DNA of 64,000 bases from Granulicella aggregans (GCF_025685565.1 NZ_JAGSYE010000001.1:124001-188000); one strand, 5' to 3'. Counted from the first letter of the stretch, positions 7,987 to 25,395 are shown. The notes: generated from the letters alone by a model not told the origin. Translations and numbers: made by a program.

Positions 7987-8255
7987 AACTCACCCTGAAT
8001 CAGCGGATGATCGTTCAGTTCGCGCTCTAGCTCCCGGTCGATGGCCTTCCACTCATCCCATTCGGGCACGACCATCTCTCCGATGCCTTCACCCAGGATG
8101 CGCGGTGCTGTGCGCTTGAAGGGAATGGAAGTGCGCCGCTGATGGAGGACAAGCATCGGCTGGCCATACACCTCGATCTCAACCTCCTCACCGTTTGAGG
8201 CGGCGAGAGCGAGATCGGCGAAGTGCTCCTGCGCGTACTGGGCGCTGACCTTCAT
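7983..8255 (-). CDS. Phd/YefM-type antitoxin (copy 2)
   Basis: A 90-residue protein identical to copy 1 for its first 14 residues (MKVSAQYAQEHFAD), then diverging to NGEEVEIEVYGQPMLVL. The shared ILGxGxGE and WDEW/FEEW segments show common ancestry over the full length. It precedes the second VapC with a 4-nt overlap. Divergence of the C-terminal, toxin-binding half while the DNA-binding end stays conserved suggests insulated toxin pairing with shared operator recognition. Confidence 0.85.
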   Translation of the reverse strand: MKVSAQYAQEHFADLALAASNGEEVEIEVYGQPMLVLHQRRTSIPFKRTAPRILGEGIGEMVVPEWDEWKAIDRELERELNDHPLIQGEF

Positions 8256-8293
8256 GGGTTTAGGGTAGTAGAGCGGGGTTGTGGGGTCAATCC
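8216..8293. repeat. 78-bp near-identical block, copy 2
   Basis: Partner of 7499-7576. It holds the start of antitoxin copy 2 and its upstream region; the match ends after CAATCC in both copies. Confidence 0.85.
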
Positions 8294-8323
8294 GGAAAAG
8301 ACCAGTGAACCTTCACACTATGT

Positions 8324-9199
8324 TCAGCTGACGCTAGTGACGATCTGTCGGAAGATAAGCAACGGAGTCATGCCATACGCTGCAGCGGGTCTTCCAAGCC
8401 TTCGAGCCAAATCCTTTAATTTAGCCATCAGATCTATGAGGTTGTTTGCTTCTGGATCGTCTTCCGATCCGCTTGCTGTATCTTGCGAATCTGGAAAAGC
8501 ATCCAGAACACCAAGCATATTCCATTCTCCCTCGACGTGTGTTCCGTATTTCAGGAATATGCTCGCAGCGGATGTCTCAAGGCTTGAATCGTTCAGGACA
8601 GCCCAAATCTTATGATCGCCAGTGTTCAGGACAGCCTGAACTGGGTGTGGCATGATGCTCAACAGCTTCAATATCCCTGTCTTCTTTTGAATCTGCTGTC
8701 TGCTTGCACTATCCTTTTCGCCGATCTGAGCTAAGACTTCTTGAAGTATCTTCGGCTCCGACCAGAGCCTCTGAAGCGTCGCCATGTCAAAAACCTGCAG
8801 CCCACCCGAAGCGAGAACGATCTGTCCAAGTCTGGCAGCATTCAAATTCCTCTTCAATAAATCTGCATTTTGTAAATAGGTAAGGAGAGAGATTGCATTT
8901 ACCCAGAGCGGGTCGTAGGCGCGTTCGGCGCTATGTGTATTGCTGTCTGAAAACTTATCATCTGCAGACCCTTCAATCTTTAGTGCGGCAAGATTGAGGG
9001 TTGGCTTTAGAGTCTTGTTGGATTCGGCAGTTTCGGAATAGCCATCCATGTGCTTGATCGACTGAAGATGGCCGGACGGTTCAAACTGAGCAAGCAGGGA
9101 ACCAACACGACGCACATCTTGGTACAAGAAGTCATAGACTGAAGGGCCTACCTGAAGCCCTTGCTCCACGTTCGATATCGCTTCTTGTTTTTTTGACAT
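8324..9199 (-). CDS. Unknown protein, resembles DUF6414
   Basis: A 291-residue cytoplasmic protein with no membrane segment. The start VYDFLYQDVRRVGSLLAQFEPS resembles the opening of DUF6414 proteins as I remember them, but I cannot test this. A central LLTYLQNADLLKRNLNAARLG helix region is followed by a beta-rich part (KIWAVLNDSSLETSAASIFLKYG) and a C-terminal leucine-rich helix. The ATG has a GAGGAGAT ribosome site. The DNA is less GC-rich than its neighbours, which hints at transfer. It overlaps the upstream 72-codon gene by 68 bp. Confidence 0.6.
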   Translation of the reverse strand: MSKKQEAISNVEQGLQVGPSVYDFLYQDVRRVGSLLAQFEPSGHLQSIKHMDGYSETAESNKTLKPTLNLAALKIEGSADDKFSDSNTHSAERAYDPLWVNAISLLTYLQNADLLKRNLNAARLGQIVLASGGLQVFDMATLQRLWSEPKILQEVLAQIGEKDSASRQQIQKKTGILKLLSIMPHPVQAVLNTGDHKIWAVLNDSSLETSAASIFLKYGTHVEGEWNMLGVLDAFPDSQDTASGSEDDPEANNLIDLMAKLKDLARRLGRPAAAYGMTPLLIFRQIVTSVS

Positions 9200-9350
9200 T
9201 TACTCTGATCTCCTCTTGACGGTTTCTGATAGTAGCAAATGACCGCAGAAGATCCTCACTAACAGAGTCCATAAGGCCGTCAATCGCGACGTGGAGGTCA
9301 TTGGATTTTTGCACGGCTTTAGTGTTAGCAGAAGTTTTGTCTTTCGCCAT
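9132..9350 (-). CDS. Small helical protein of unknown function
   Basis: A 72-residue, lysine- and arginine-rich, predicted helical protein starting MAKDKTSANTKAVQKSNDL. The ATG follows GGGAGGACGCT, a strong ribosome site, which is my main reason for accepting it. Its last 22 codons run inside the beginning of the next gene in another frame. The pair is probably co-transcribed. It could be a partner of the DUF6414-like protein; function unknown. Confidence 0.5.
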   Translation of the reverse strand: MAKDKTSANTKAVQKSNDLHVAIDGLMDSVSEDLLRSFATIRNRQEEIRVNVKKTRSDIERGARASGRPFSL

Positions 9351-9416
9351 AGCGTCCTCCCGTGAGGGCTTTCAGTGTACATCGACCGCTGAAAACGAAG
9401 AGTGAATTCTGAGGTT

Positions 9417-9444
9417 ACGGGCTGACTCTTTCGAGTCAGCCCGT
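9417..9444 (-). terminator. Hairpin downstream of rpoC
   Basis: Perfect 12-bp stem ACGGGCTGACTC/GAGTCAGCCCGT with a TTTC loop, 44 bp after the rpoC stop. On the rpoC strand no T tract follows, so termination strength is uncertain. Confidence 0.6.
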
Positions 9445-9487
9445 TGGTGTTTGTTCTTGCGCGAAGCGCGTCTGCTGCATGCGACGC

Positions 9488-13678
<4,191 letters not shown>

Positions 13679-13799
13679 AGTTTACGTCTCCGTTGTTGCA
13701 GCGGGCGGCTGCGGTTAGATCAATCTGTTCCGCGATGACTCCAGGCGCATCGCGATGCCTTTGGTTCTGGTGCCAGGTGCTTGTTTTCAGTTGTGGGTG

Positions 13800-14012
13800 T
13801 TACTCGTAATTCCAATTACTAGACCAAAGGTGGTGCCAATGCATTCCTGCGTAAGTCATGCTTAAGAATCCAAGAGCTATTAGTGGAACTCCCCGTATCA
13901 ACGTAGCTTTAGTTATTGGTGCGTCCAAGTAGGGACGAATGATCTGAGAACCAGAGAAGACTAACAAGCCCCCAACTATAAAGATCAACCTACCTAAGAC
14001 GACGGAGTGCAT
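13800..14012 (-). CDS. Small two-helix membrane protein between rpoB and rpoC
   Basis: A 70-residue ORF with two hydrophobic segments (about residues 8-25 and 38-56) and a histidine/tryptophan-rich tail (MHWHHLWSSNWNYE). The ATG is preceded by GGGAG at a suitable distance. The DNA is visibly poorer in GC than rpoB and rpoC on either side. I know no family for it. It may be an insertion that rides on the rpo transcript. Confidence 0.5.
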   Translation of the reverse strand: MHSVVLGRLIFIVGGLLVFSGSQIIRPYLDAPITKATLIRGVPLIALGFLSMTYAGMHWHHLWSSNWNYE

Positions 14013-14031
14013 TTAGCTCCCGAAACTTACT

Positions 14032-14057
14032 GGATGGCAGCCTTGCGGCTGCCATCC
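14032..14057 (-). terminator. Perfect hairpin just after rpoB
   Basis: GGATGGCAGCC/GGCTGCCATCC, 11 bp with loop TTGC, starts 7 bp after the rpoB stop codon. No T tract follows on the minus strand. It could attenuate readthrough into the small ORF and rpoC, or stabilise a processed rpoB end. Confidence 0.55.
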
Positions 14058-14064
14058 ACATTTG

Positions 14065-18534
<4,470 letters not shown>

Positions 18535-18870
18535 GCTCTCTCCTGAGACTTGACTTCGAGGCCTCCCGAAAGCCGCGATAAGCATCCATCTGCCTGTCGC
18601 ATTCGAGAGGTGAAGAGCAGCGGCTGCTGCCCTTCGGGTTCACTTCTGGTGTGCTTCAAAACTGGGTCTGACTGCCCTCGCTGCAGCCTCGCCCGCGCAC
18701 AAAAATTTTTTCCGGCTAAACGTAGCCCGGGACTCTCTACTTTCTCGTACCGCAGCCCGATGCACCCTGGGCCTGAACTTTTTACTTCCGATTCACTGCT
18801 CCGGCTGCTATAAATCCGTAAGAAACGGTCGCCGCAGCCGATAAAGCTCCAGAGAAGCGGTTGAGACGGC

Positions 18871-18907
18871 AAAAGCGCCCACACGGACACGAACGTCCAC
18901 GGAGCGC
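18871..18907 (-). terminator. Attenuator-like hairpin between rplL and rpoB
   Basis: Reading the minus strand, a 33-nt imperfect hairpin (outer GCGC/GCGC, inner GGAC/GTCC with wobble pairs) is followed at once by TTTTGCC. Known rplL-rpoB spacers in other bacteria carry a partial terminator, so I read it as an attenuator. Confidence 0.55.
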
Positions 18908-19178
18908 ATAGACCGACTTTTGCACTTACTCTTGATTGCTGATAATTCGTTTCACCCTTGCTCGTTCACCGAGCTAGAGGCTTGCCTGTATCACAGTGTG
19001 CGTCCGCCGCAGAGGCATACCGTGGCCGGCCTCATAACCTGGCATTCCAGGATAGACCGGGATGAATCAGAGCTGACTTCGAGGATTGAATCAAAGATCA
19101 AGCAGAAACAGTGTTGAATCGAGCTATCCAATTGGGGAAGACTCTACCCGGCACATAAAACAGGTGCGCCCGGACAGA

Positions 19179-19208
19179 GGCGATATCTCCATTGGAGATA
19201 ATAGCGCC
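19179..19208 (-). promoter_or_regulatory. Hairpin after rplL stop
   Basis: TATCTCC/GGAGATA perfect 7-bp stem with a 3-nt loop, extended by an outer GGCG/CGCC pairing across a small internal loop, about 35 bp past the rplL stop. It could be an RNase processing site or protein-binding structure. Confidence 0.4.
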
Positions 19209-19240
19209 TTCTGGCCGGGACTGCAAGCTGAGGAAATCTG

Positions 19241-19615
19241 TTACTTGGTTTCGACAGTCGCGATGCCTTCGAACTTCTTCACGATGGCGGCCGCATCTTC
19301 CTTCGAGACGTTCTCCTTCAACGGCTTGGGAGCCCCGTCGACGAGGTCCTTGGCTTCCTTCAAGCCGAGACCCGTAACTTCACGGACGGTCTTGATGGTG
19401 CTGATCTTGTTCGCGCCGGCATCCTTCAGGATGACGGTGAACTCGGTCTTCTCTTCCACCGGAGCTGCCGCTGCCGCGCCGCCGCCTGCTGCCGGGGCTG
19501 CAACCGCTGCCGCTGCCGATACGCCAAGACGCTCTTCGAGCTTCTTCACAAGTGCCGAAGCCTCGAGCAGGCTAAGGCTAACGATCTGATCTTCCAACTG
19601 CTGAATGTCCGCCAT
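19241..19615 (-). CDS. rplL: 50S ribosomal protein L7/L12
   Basis: A 124-residue L7/L12 stalk protein that recruits translation factors to the ribosome. The N-terminal dimer domain ([20 protein letters not shown]) is followed by the alanine-rich hinge (about residues 35-55) and the globular domain with [13 protein letters not shown] and [21 protein letters not shown] start at 19615, where GGAG is suitably placed, rather than at the longer frame from 19633. It lies directly downstream of rplJ, its binding partner. Confidence 0.97.
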   Translation of the reverse strand: MADIQQLEDQIVSLSLLEASALVKKLEERLGVSAAAAVAAPAAGGGAAAAAPVEEKTEFTVILKDAGANKISTIKTVREVTGLGLKEAKDLVDGAPKPLKENVSKEDAAAIVKKFEGIATVETK

Positions 19616-19689
19616 TTTCTTTCTCCAATTCAATCTGAACTTGTCTTGCTAACTACGTTCCGGGGCGAATCTTCTACCTCGGCTGCCCA

Positions 19690-19738
19690 CATCCTTCCGG
19701 GTTTCCGCTGCGCCCAGACAAGCGCACCCGGCAGGATG
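19690..19738 (-). promoter_or_regulatory. Structured leader between rplJ and rplL
   Basis: Three nested pairings, CATCC/GGATG, CCGGGT/ACCCGG and GCGC/GCGC, form one long hairpin in the 136-bp rplJ-rplL spacer. This may set the higher expression of L7/L12 by processing or attenuation. Confidence 0.45.
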
Positions 19739-19751
19739 AGGCAAAACTTGT

Positions 19752-20468
19752 TTATCCCTCTGCGGACTCGGTCGTCGCGGCCTCACCAGCCTGCGATGCC
19801 GTTCCGTTTTCAGGCTGCTCAGCTGCTGCCGACTCAACTACGTGCGCCTCAGCGACGAGAGCCGCATCTTCGGGAGGCGCTTCGGCTGCTGGAGCAGCTT
19901 CTGCAACCGGAGCAGCAGTCTCAACAGCAGGAGCAGCCGAACCAGCAAACTTGCCCTTCTCGACGCCCTGGTTGATGACCACCGCGAGATCGCGGCCAGT
20001 GGCGTTGATGACGGTAGCAAGACGCTGCGCGGGCGACTGGATCAGGAAGAGGAGCTTCGAGAAGAGCTCTTCCTTGCCCGGCATGTTCGCGAGTTCCTTT
20101 ACCTCCTCGACCGTGATCACCTTGCCATCGACGATGCCGAGCTTGAAGGTGAACTCCGAGTTGTCCTTGACCCAGGTCGAAAGCGCCTTCGCCAGGGCGA
20201 CAGGATCGCCCGACGTGTAAGCCACAGACGAGACGCCCTTGAGGCCCTGCAGAGCGGCTTCGATCTTGGTTCCAGCGCTGGCGCGTGCGGCCAGCTTGTT
20301 CTTCACGACGTGGTACGAACCGCCCGCAGCACGAACCGTCTTACGGAGGTCGAAGTCCTTATCGGCGGTCAACGCCTTGAAGGTGCCAATGATTGCGGAT
20401 GTCGACCCGGCGAGTTCTTCCGCCAGCTTGCCGACCTTCTCCGTCTTCTGTGTCCTGGACAATGCCAT
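19752..20468 (-). CDS. rplJ: 50S ribosomal protein L10
   Basis: A 238-residue L10, which anchors L7/L12 dimers to the ribosome. The canonical part (about 1-172) is clear: MALSRTQKTEKVGKLAEEL, then the RNA-binding region and the C-terminal helix with LATVINATGRDLAVVINQGVE. It then carries an extra tail of about 65 residues rich in Ala, Glu and Pro that the roughly 165-residue Escherichia coli protein lacks. The tail is likely disordered and surface-exposed on the stalk. L10 usually represses its own operon by binding its leader. Confidence 0.95.
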   Translation of the reverse strand: MALSRTQKTEKVGKLAEELAGSTSAIIGTFKALTADKDFDLRKTVRAAGGSYHVVKNKLAARASAGTKIEAALQGLKGVSSVAYTSGDPVALAKALSTWVKDNSEFTFKLGIVDGKVITVEEVKELANMPGKEELFSKLLFLIQSPAQRLATVINATGRDLAVVINQGVEKGKFAGSAAPAVETAAPVAEAAPAAEAPPEDAALVAEAHVVESAAAEQPENGTASQAGEAATTESAEG

Positions 20469-20489
20469 AAAAATTTCCTAGCCTTAGCT

Positions 20490-20512
20490 GCCAGCGTCTC
20501 GTTCCTGCTGGC
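20490..20512 (-). promoter_or_regulatory. Possible L10 leader hairpin
   Basis: GCCAGC/GCTGGC stem (6 bp, 11-nt loop) in the 90-bp spacer upstream of rplJ. L10 operons are commonly autoregulated by L10 or L10-L12 binding here; the match to a consensus cannot be judged by eye. Confidence 0.35.
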
Positions 20513-20558
20513 TGAAGTTTTGCGCCACTCTCGCGGCTGAAGTCATGAAATGCGTGAG

Positions 20559-21269
20559 TTAGGCGCGAGCGGCTGCGTCGGCAACGCCGTTGTCAAGCGC
20601 AATTCCGGGGCCCATCGTCGAGCTGAGCGTGATGCCCTTGATGTACTTGCCCTTGGCCGCCGAAGGCTTCGCCTTCAGAACGCTGGAGATAATGGTGGTC
20701 GCGTTATCGACCAGCTTCTGCGCGTCGAACGAGAGCTTGCCCACCGGAACGTGAACCAGAGCCGTCTTGTCCGTGCGGAACTCGACCTTACCAGCCTTGA
20801 TCTCCTTGATCGCCGAAGCGACGTCGGTGGTCACGGTGCCGGTCTTCGGGTTCGGCATCAAGCCGCGCGGTCCGAGAACCTTTCCGAGACGTCCAACCGA
20901 ACGCATCATGTCGGGGGTCGCGATGAGGGCGTCGAATGCGGTCCAACCCTCTTTCTGGATCTTCTCGACCATCTCTTCGCCGCCGACAAAGTCAGCGCCG
21001 GCCGCTTCCGCGTCCTTAATCTTGTCGCCCGAGGCGATTACAGCAACAATCTTGGTCTTTCCCAATCCGTGGGGCAGAACGACCGTGCCGCGAACCATCT
21101 GGTCTGCGTGGCGCGGATCGACGCCAAGTCGCAGCGTGATGTCGACGGTCTCGTCGAACTTCGCGTACTTGGCCTTTTGGAGGAGGGGGACTGCGTCTGC
21201 TAGGGTGTAGGGGCGGGGCTCAACGAGCGCGCGCGCCTTGGCCAAATTCTTGGAGATCTTCTGTGGCAT
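20559..21269 (-). CDS. rplA: 50S ribosomal protein L1
   Basis: A 236-residue L1, of the usual length, which forms the movable L1 stalk and binds 23S rRNA. The signature region [20 protein letters not shown] near residues 125-145 is complete, as is the C-terminal [17 protein letters not shown]. It leads rplJ-rplL-rpoB-rpoC. In most bacteria rplK lies directly upstream, but here a membrane protein gene does, so the operon starts at rplA. Confidence 0.97.
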   Translation of the reverse strand: MPQKISKNLAKARALVEPRPYTLADAVPLLQKAKYAKFDETVDITLRLGVDPRHADQMVRGTVVLPHGLGKTKIVAVIASGDKIKDAEAAGADFVGGEEMVEKIQKEGWTAFDALIATPDMMRSVGRLGKVLGPRGLMPNPKTGTVTTDVASAIKEIKAGKVEFRTDKTALVHVPVGKLSFDAQKLVDNATTIISSVLKAKPSAAKGKYIKGITLSSTMGPGIALDNGVADAAARA

Positions 21270-21356
21270 CTTTATCCTTGTCTCCCACCCCTCGGACCTG
21301 TTGCCACCGGGCGTGGTGAATGACTGTCTTCCGCGTGGAGCGGAGGCACTCTTATG

Positions 21357-21385
21357 AGTATGCCTTATTATCCAAATTCGTGCAA
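21357..21385 (-). promoter_or_regulatory. Candidate promoter for rplA operon
   Basis: On the minus strand TTGCAC (21380-21385) and CATACT (21357-21362) are separated by 17 bp, leaving a leader of roughly 80 nt before rplA. Boxes are imperfect, so this is tentative. Confidence 0.3.
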
Positions 21386-21392
21386 CCCGGCT

Positions 21393-22664
21393 TCAGGCCG
21401 CGATTTGTAGAACCTCCACGCTCGATTTCGCGCGACTATGAGCTGCGAGCGCGACAGCGATGGCGCTGGGCAGGAGGAAGTTCGCGTAGGGAAGATAGTC
21501 CCAGGCCCGAGAGGGTCCGGCGAGCACTTCTCCCAGCACCGACACAGGCACGAGCGCGAACGAAACTCCCAGGCACCACAGAGCAAAGGTTCTTGTCGCC
21601 CGAGCGGCAGAGGTCTGCGCCGGCATCGCGAAGAGCATCACGCATCCAGGCAGAAGAAGCGCCTGGTTGTATACCCACGCGAGTCCCGTGGGCAGAAGCG
21701 CAACCGTGATGGCAAGCAGAAGCGACAAGACGATACCCAGGTCGGGCGAGTCTGCGTGGACGCGCGTCGTCTGCCAGAGCGTCCGCAGACTCAGGAGAAC
21801 GACGGCTGCCAGCATCGCTCCGCCTACCCAGCTACCGAAGAGGAGGCAGAGCGAAGGACGACCTCCCGTGTAGTGCCTGTAGTCGGCCGCGGCCACCATC
21901 CACTCGGTGAACCATCCGCGATGAAGCAGTTCACCGGCGACGATCTCGCCCACGAGCGTGACGACAAAGGACACCTGAAATCGCCAGTCGCGAAGCCTCA
22001 GACTGCGAATGAAGAGCCACGCCAGGAGCAGGATTGCAACCTGCGGCTTGATGGTCGTACACGCGAAACAGGCGCCGCTGAGGGTGGACTGGCCTCGCGC
22101 AAGGGCCACGGAGCCGAGTGAGATCAGAACCAGCGCGAGGAGCGTGAGCTGCTGATGCCGCAACGCCACCAGCATCGGCCAACTGGCAAAGGCAAAGACA
22201 AGGTAGAGAACGCGCCGGTCCCACGCACCTTCAACGCGCGTAGAGCGCACCCAGAACAAGGTAGCTGCCGTAACGCCCGGCAACGCGCCAAGCACGTAGG
22301 CGACGCGCGCAATTTGCCACGAGAGCCATGTCAGAGGAACCACGAAGAAGATGGTGAAGAGCGGGTAGGCGAAGACCTGCTTGTCCCTTTCACTTCCCCC
22401 AGGTAGAAGTGGAGCGCCATAAAACAGACGCTGTATCTCAGCGGTCGTGGAAGGTGCATAAGCGTCGCCTCCCGAGAGAGCGGCGCGAGCGGCAACCCAA
22501 GGCGCGCACAGGTCCGACCGGCCAGACATCCAACGGCTCATGACGTGCAGATGATACAGCCCGCAGACAAGAAGAAATACGCCCAGCAGAAAGGCCGCGA
22601 CTGTCCTCGCGGAAAGAGGAAGGCCAGAGGCTTCTATCGCAACACCAGTCTGGGGATTCATCAT
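21393..22664 (-). CDS. Multi-pass membrane protein, GT87/DUF2029-like glycosyltransferase
   Basis: A 423-residue protein with about ten hydrophobic helices. Near the N-terminus, after the first helix, the segment DLCAPWVAARAALSGGDAYAP matches the D-x-W-x(n)-GG-x-Y pattern of GT87 polyprenol-phosphate-mannose-type transferases, where the Asp is the likely catalytic base. Such enzymes add sugars to lipids or envelope polymers from the periplasmic side. I start at 22664, where AGGGTGAGC precedes ATGATG, not at the longer frame from 22781. It is divergent from ftsZ and runs toward rplA; a link to either is not evident. Confidence 0.7.
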   Translation of the reverse strand: MMNPQTGVAIEASGLPLSARTVAAFLLGVFLLVCGLYHLHVMSRWMSGRSDLCAPWVAARAALSGGDAYAPSTTAEIQRLFYGAPLLPGGSERDKQVFAYPLFTIFFVVPLTWLSWQIARVAYVLGALPGVTAATLFWVRSTRVEGAWDRRVLYLVFAFASWPMLVALRHQQLTLLALVLISLGSVALARGQSTLSGACFACTTIKPQVAILLLAWLFIRSLRLRDWRFQVSFVVTLVGEIVAGELLHRGWFTEWMVAAADYRHYTGGRPSLCLLFGSWVGGAMLAAVVLLSLRTLWQTTRVHADSPDLGIVLSLLLAITVALLPTGLAWVYNQALLLPGCVMLFAMPAQTSAARATRTFALWCLGVSFALVPVSVLGEVLAGPSRAWDYLPYANFLLPSAIAVALAAHSRAKSSVEVLQIAA

Positions 22665-22834
22665 GCTCACCCTAACTGAAGAGCGCACAGCGGCCAAGTA
22701 ACAACCCGGGAGCGTGCTGGAACACGGAAGAGACGCAGCAACCATCGGATACTCGCGAGGTCCGTGAAGGCGGTGGACCACCCCTGCTTAGCCGCTCACG
22801 GTAAACGGACGAACAATCCCCATTACCCGCACTT

Positions 22835-22860
22835 CCTTCCCGCACTTCCTTCCAAACTGG
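22835..22860. repeat. 13-bp tandem direct repeat upstream of ftsZ
   Basis: CCCGCACTTCCTT occurs twice in immediate succession about 40-65 bp before the ftsZ start. It might bind a regulator or be a chance duplication. Confidence 0.5.
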
Positions 22861-22899
22861 GCATCGCAGTGTCAGAATGAACGCTGAGGAAGCAATCCC

Positions 22900-25395
22900 A
22901 TGCCGACGTATCCACCATCCACCGCACCCGTCCGTCTTCCGGATGAGAGCCCACAGGGCGCGCGGATCAAGGTGGTCGGTGTCGGCGGCGGCGGAAGCAA
23001 CGCCATCGACCGCATGATCGACTTCGGCGTGGAAGGCGTCGAGTTCATCGCCCTCAACACCGATGTCCAGGCGCTCGAGGTCTCGAAGGCCCCGGTCCGC
23101 GGGCAGCTTGGCTCGCTCCTCACCAACGGCCTGAGCGCTGGCTCCGATCCGAATGTAGGCCGCCGCGCCGCTATCCAGGACGTCAACGAGATCGCCGAGG
23201 TGCTCGAAGGCGCGGACATGGTCTTCATCACCGCAGGACTTGGCGGAGGCACCGGCACCGGCGCCGCTCCCGTGATCGCCGCCATCGCCGCCGAAATGGG
23301 AGCCCTGACCGTCGCCATCGTCACGCGCCCCTTTAACTTCGAAGGCAAGCGCCGCATGGCCATCGCGGACTGGGGCATCGATCACCTACTCCGCTACGTC
23401 GACACCCTGATCGTCATTCCCAATGAGAAGCTGCTCGACATCGCGAAGGACGCTCCCTTCTTCGAGTCCTTCAAGATCGCCGACGACTTCCTCCGCCAGG
23501 CAGTGCAGGGTATCTCCGACATCATCACTACCGAAGGCGTCATCAACCGAGACTTCGCCGACGTGAAGACCACCATGGCCGGCATGGGCTATGCCGTCAT
23601 GGGAACCGCCTCGCGCTCCGGGCCGAACCGTGCAGTAGACGCAGTCATGGACGCAATGGCCTCGCCACTGCTGGAAGAAGGCGCGATCGACGGCGCGCGC
23701 GGAATCCTCATCAACATTACCGGCTCAAGCTCGCTGCGCCTCAGCGAAGTGAACGCTGCGTCCAGGGTTATCCAAAGTGTCGCCCATGAGGACGCGAACA
23801 TCATCTTCGGCGCGGTCCTCGACGAGCGGCTTGGCGATGAGGTGAAGGCCACCGTCATCGCAACCGGCTTCCGCAACGACGGCAGAGATCGCTCCGAACG
23901 CCGCGCAAGACTCCTCCGCGCTGCGGGTCCCGAACCCGCCAGACCAACGCCTGCGACCCCGGTACTTATGGAACCGGAAGCTACGGAACCCGAAGCCGAA
24001 CCCGAGACGTCACCACTGTTGGCCTCGGTCGACGAAGCTCCCTTAGCCGAGAGCCTTCTGCCCCATAAGCCCGAAACGGTCGATGTCACATTCGCCGAGA
24101 TAGAAGCGCTCGAAGAAGTAAAGCCCGAAGAGATCGAGCCCGAAGAAGAACCGATCGAAACTATCGTCCTGGAAGCGGGACCTGCCGAGGTCGCAGAGAC
24201 CGCTTTCGAAGAGCCTTCCGTCGAGGTGCTTGAAGTTGAGCAGGCTCTAGCCATACAAGACCAAATGGAGGAAGCGGCCCCGCACCTCGATCTCGCGATG
24301 GACGTAGATGAGGAACAGGAAACGCAGGTTGAAGATCCTCCGCAACATGCTCCCGTAGAAGTAGAGGTCGCGCAAGAGACAGAGAATGCCCAGCCCGCCG
24401 AATTCGAACCCGGTGAAGAGCTTGCAGCGGAGGAAGAGGCTCGCCCCGGGCTCCACGACGAAGAGCAAGACTGGAGAGAAGCAATTCGCGAGATCGCTCG
24501 GCTCGCTGAGCCCGTCTTCGCGGTTGACGAAGAGGACAGTGCTAAGGCTTCGGAGCCCGGGCCTTGGAATCGCCCCGCGCGTTCACCCGCAGGCCCTGCA
24601 GCAAGCGGAATCGAGCGATCTCCGAATACGATCTTTCACGACGACAGCGAGCAGGATGCCCTCACCCCGAAGGCGACCAATCGCTCTGCACCCCCTAAAG
24701 ACCGCGCCCCTTCCGCGCCCGCTCCTGCCGCGGCATCGCCGCTCCTGTCAAACACAAGACGGGCGGCGCTCGCAGCGTATGCCGCTATCTCGCTTCCGGA
24801 AGTCGAGATAGAGCCAGCAGAGCCCGAGACCAAGCCGGTCAACGCATTCGCCCAGGTCCTCGAGGCGCGTCGCCGCTTTGTCGAAAATCTGGGCACGAAA
24901 CTCCCGTCACAGGAGTCCAGCACATCACCAATCGCCATTCCGCCCGAAGCTCCTGAGCTGACTCCGCCCTCTCAGCCTCTAAGTCAGGAGCTGAGCCGCC
25001 GCTATCAACCGGAAGAAGCGTGGCCCGAATCTGAACCTTTACGCCAGCGTCAGGCTCGTCCTGTCCGTCCGCTTACGATCGACGCTCAGCCAACACAATC
25101 CGCGACGTGGGAACGAGAAGCCGGCTCCCGCGACGAGCTTCTTCGTCGCTCCAATATGCAGTTGTTCCGCGACACGGTAGCCGGCGAACCATCGGAGACC
25201 GGCCACCCAGACGCGGAAGATCCGCCGAAGCCACATCAGGATCTCAACCGGAGGCTACAGCGCGAAAGCGCCGAACCGCGCAACGGAGAATTGTTTGAGA
25301 GCCGATGGAACTCGAAGATCCCCGTTCCGTCCTTTGGGTCGATTCTTGATCGAAAGAGCTATACCGAAGAGCTCGATGATCTGGACACTCCCTAG
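22900..25395 (+). CDS. ftsZ: Cell division protein FtsZ with very long acidic C-terminal region
   Basis: An 831-residue FtsZ. The GTPase/tubulin core spans about residues 20-326: nucleotide loop [13 protein letters not shown] (27-39), tubulin signature GGGTGTG (115-121), T7 loop NRDFAD (216-221), and [21 protein letters not shown] (299-319). A further 505 residues follow, far more than the usual 50-150, rich in Glu, Pro and Ala and low in complexity. Near the end, [13 protein letters not shown] resembles the conserved C-terminal peptide that binds FtsA and other partners. A GAGGAA precedes the ATG. No other division genes are adjacent, so this copy is outside a dcw cluster. Confidence 0.93.
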   Translation: MPTYPPSTAPVRLPDESPQGARIKVVGVGGGGSNAIDRMIDFGVEGVEFIALNTDVQALEVSKAPVRGQLGSLLTNGLSAGSDPNVGRRAAIQDVNEIAEVLEGADMVFITAGLGGGTGTGAAPVIAAIAAEMGALTVAIVTRPFNFEGKRRMAIADWGIDHLLRYVDTLIVIPNEKLLDIAKDAPFFESFKIADDFLRQAVQGISDIITTEGVINRDFADVKTTMAGMGYAVMGTASRSGPNRAVDAVMDAMASPLLEEGAIDGARGILINITGSSSLRLSEVNAASRVIQSVAHEDANIIFGAVLDERLGDEVKATVIATGFRNDGRDRSERRARLLRAAGPEPARPTPATPVLMEPEATEPEAEPETSPLLASVDEAPLAESLLPHKPETVDVTFAEIEALEEVKPEEIEPEEEPIETIVLEAGPAEVAETAFEEPSVEVLEVEQALAIQDQMEEAAPHLDLAMDVDEEQETQVEDPPQHAPVEVEVAQETENAQPAEFEPGEELAAEEEARPGLHDEEQDWREAIREIARLAEPVFAVDEEDSAKASEPGPWNRPARSPAGPAASGIERSPNTIFHDDSEQDALTPKATNRSAPPKDRAPSAPAPAAASPLLSNTRRAALAAYAAISLPEVEIEPAEPETKPVNAFAQVLEARRRFVENLGTKLPSQESSTSPIAIPPEAPELTPPSQPLSQELSRRYQPEEAWPESEPLRQRQARPVRPLTIDAQPTQSATWEREAGSRDELLRRSNMQLFRDTVAGEPSETGHPDAEDPPKPHQDLNRRLQRESAEPRNGELFESRWNSKIPVPSFGSILDRKSYTEELDDLDTP

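Larger units (their letters stand above)
18535..19240. other. 706-bp intergenic region between rplL and rpoB
   Basis: No convincing coding frame. On the minus strand it holds a hairpin near rplL (19179-19208), an attenuator-like hairpin with a T run (18871-18907), and then about 300 bp in which I cannot pick a confident promoter. This is long for an rplL-rpoB gap and is the natural place for partial termination that sets ribosomal protein to polymerase ratios. Confidence 0.5.

Noticed and set aside
18831..18844. GCCGATAA on the plus strand in the rplL-rpoB spacer
   Set aside because: Perfect -10 for sigma-28 but no TGAA 16 nt upstream and no plus-strand gene downstream.
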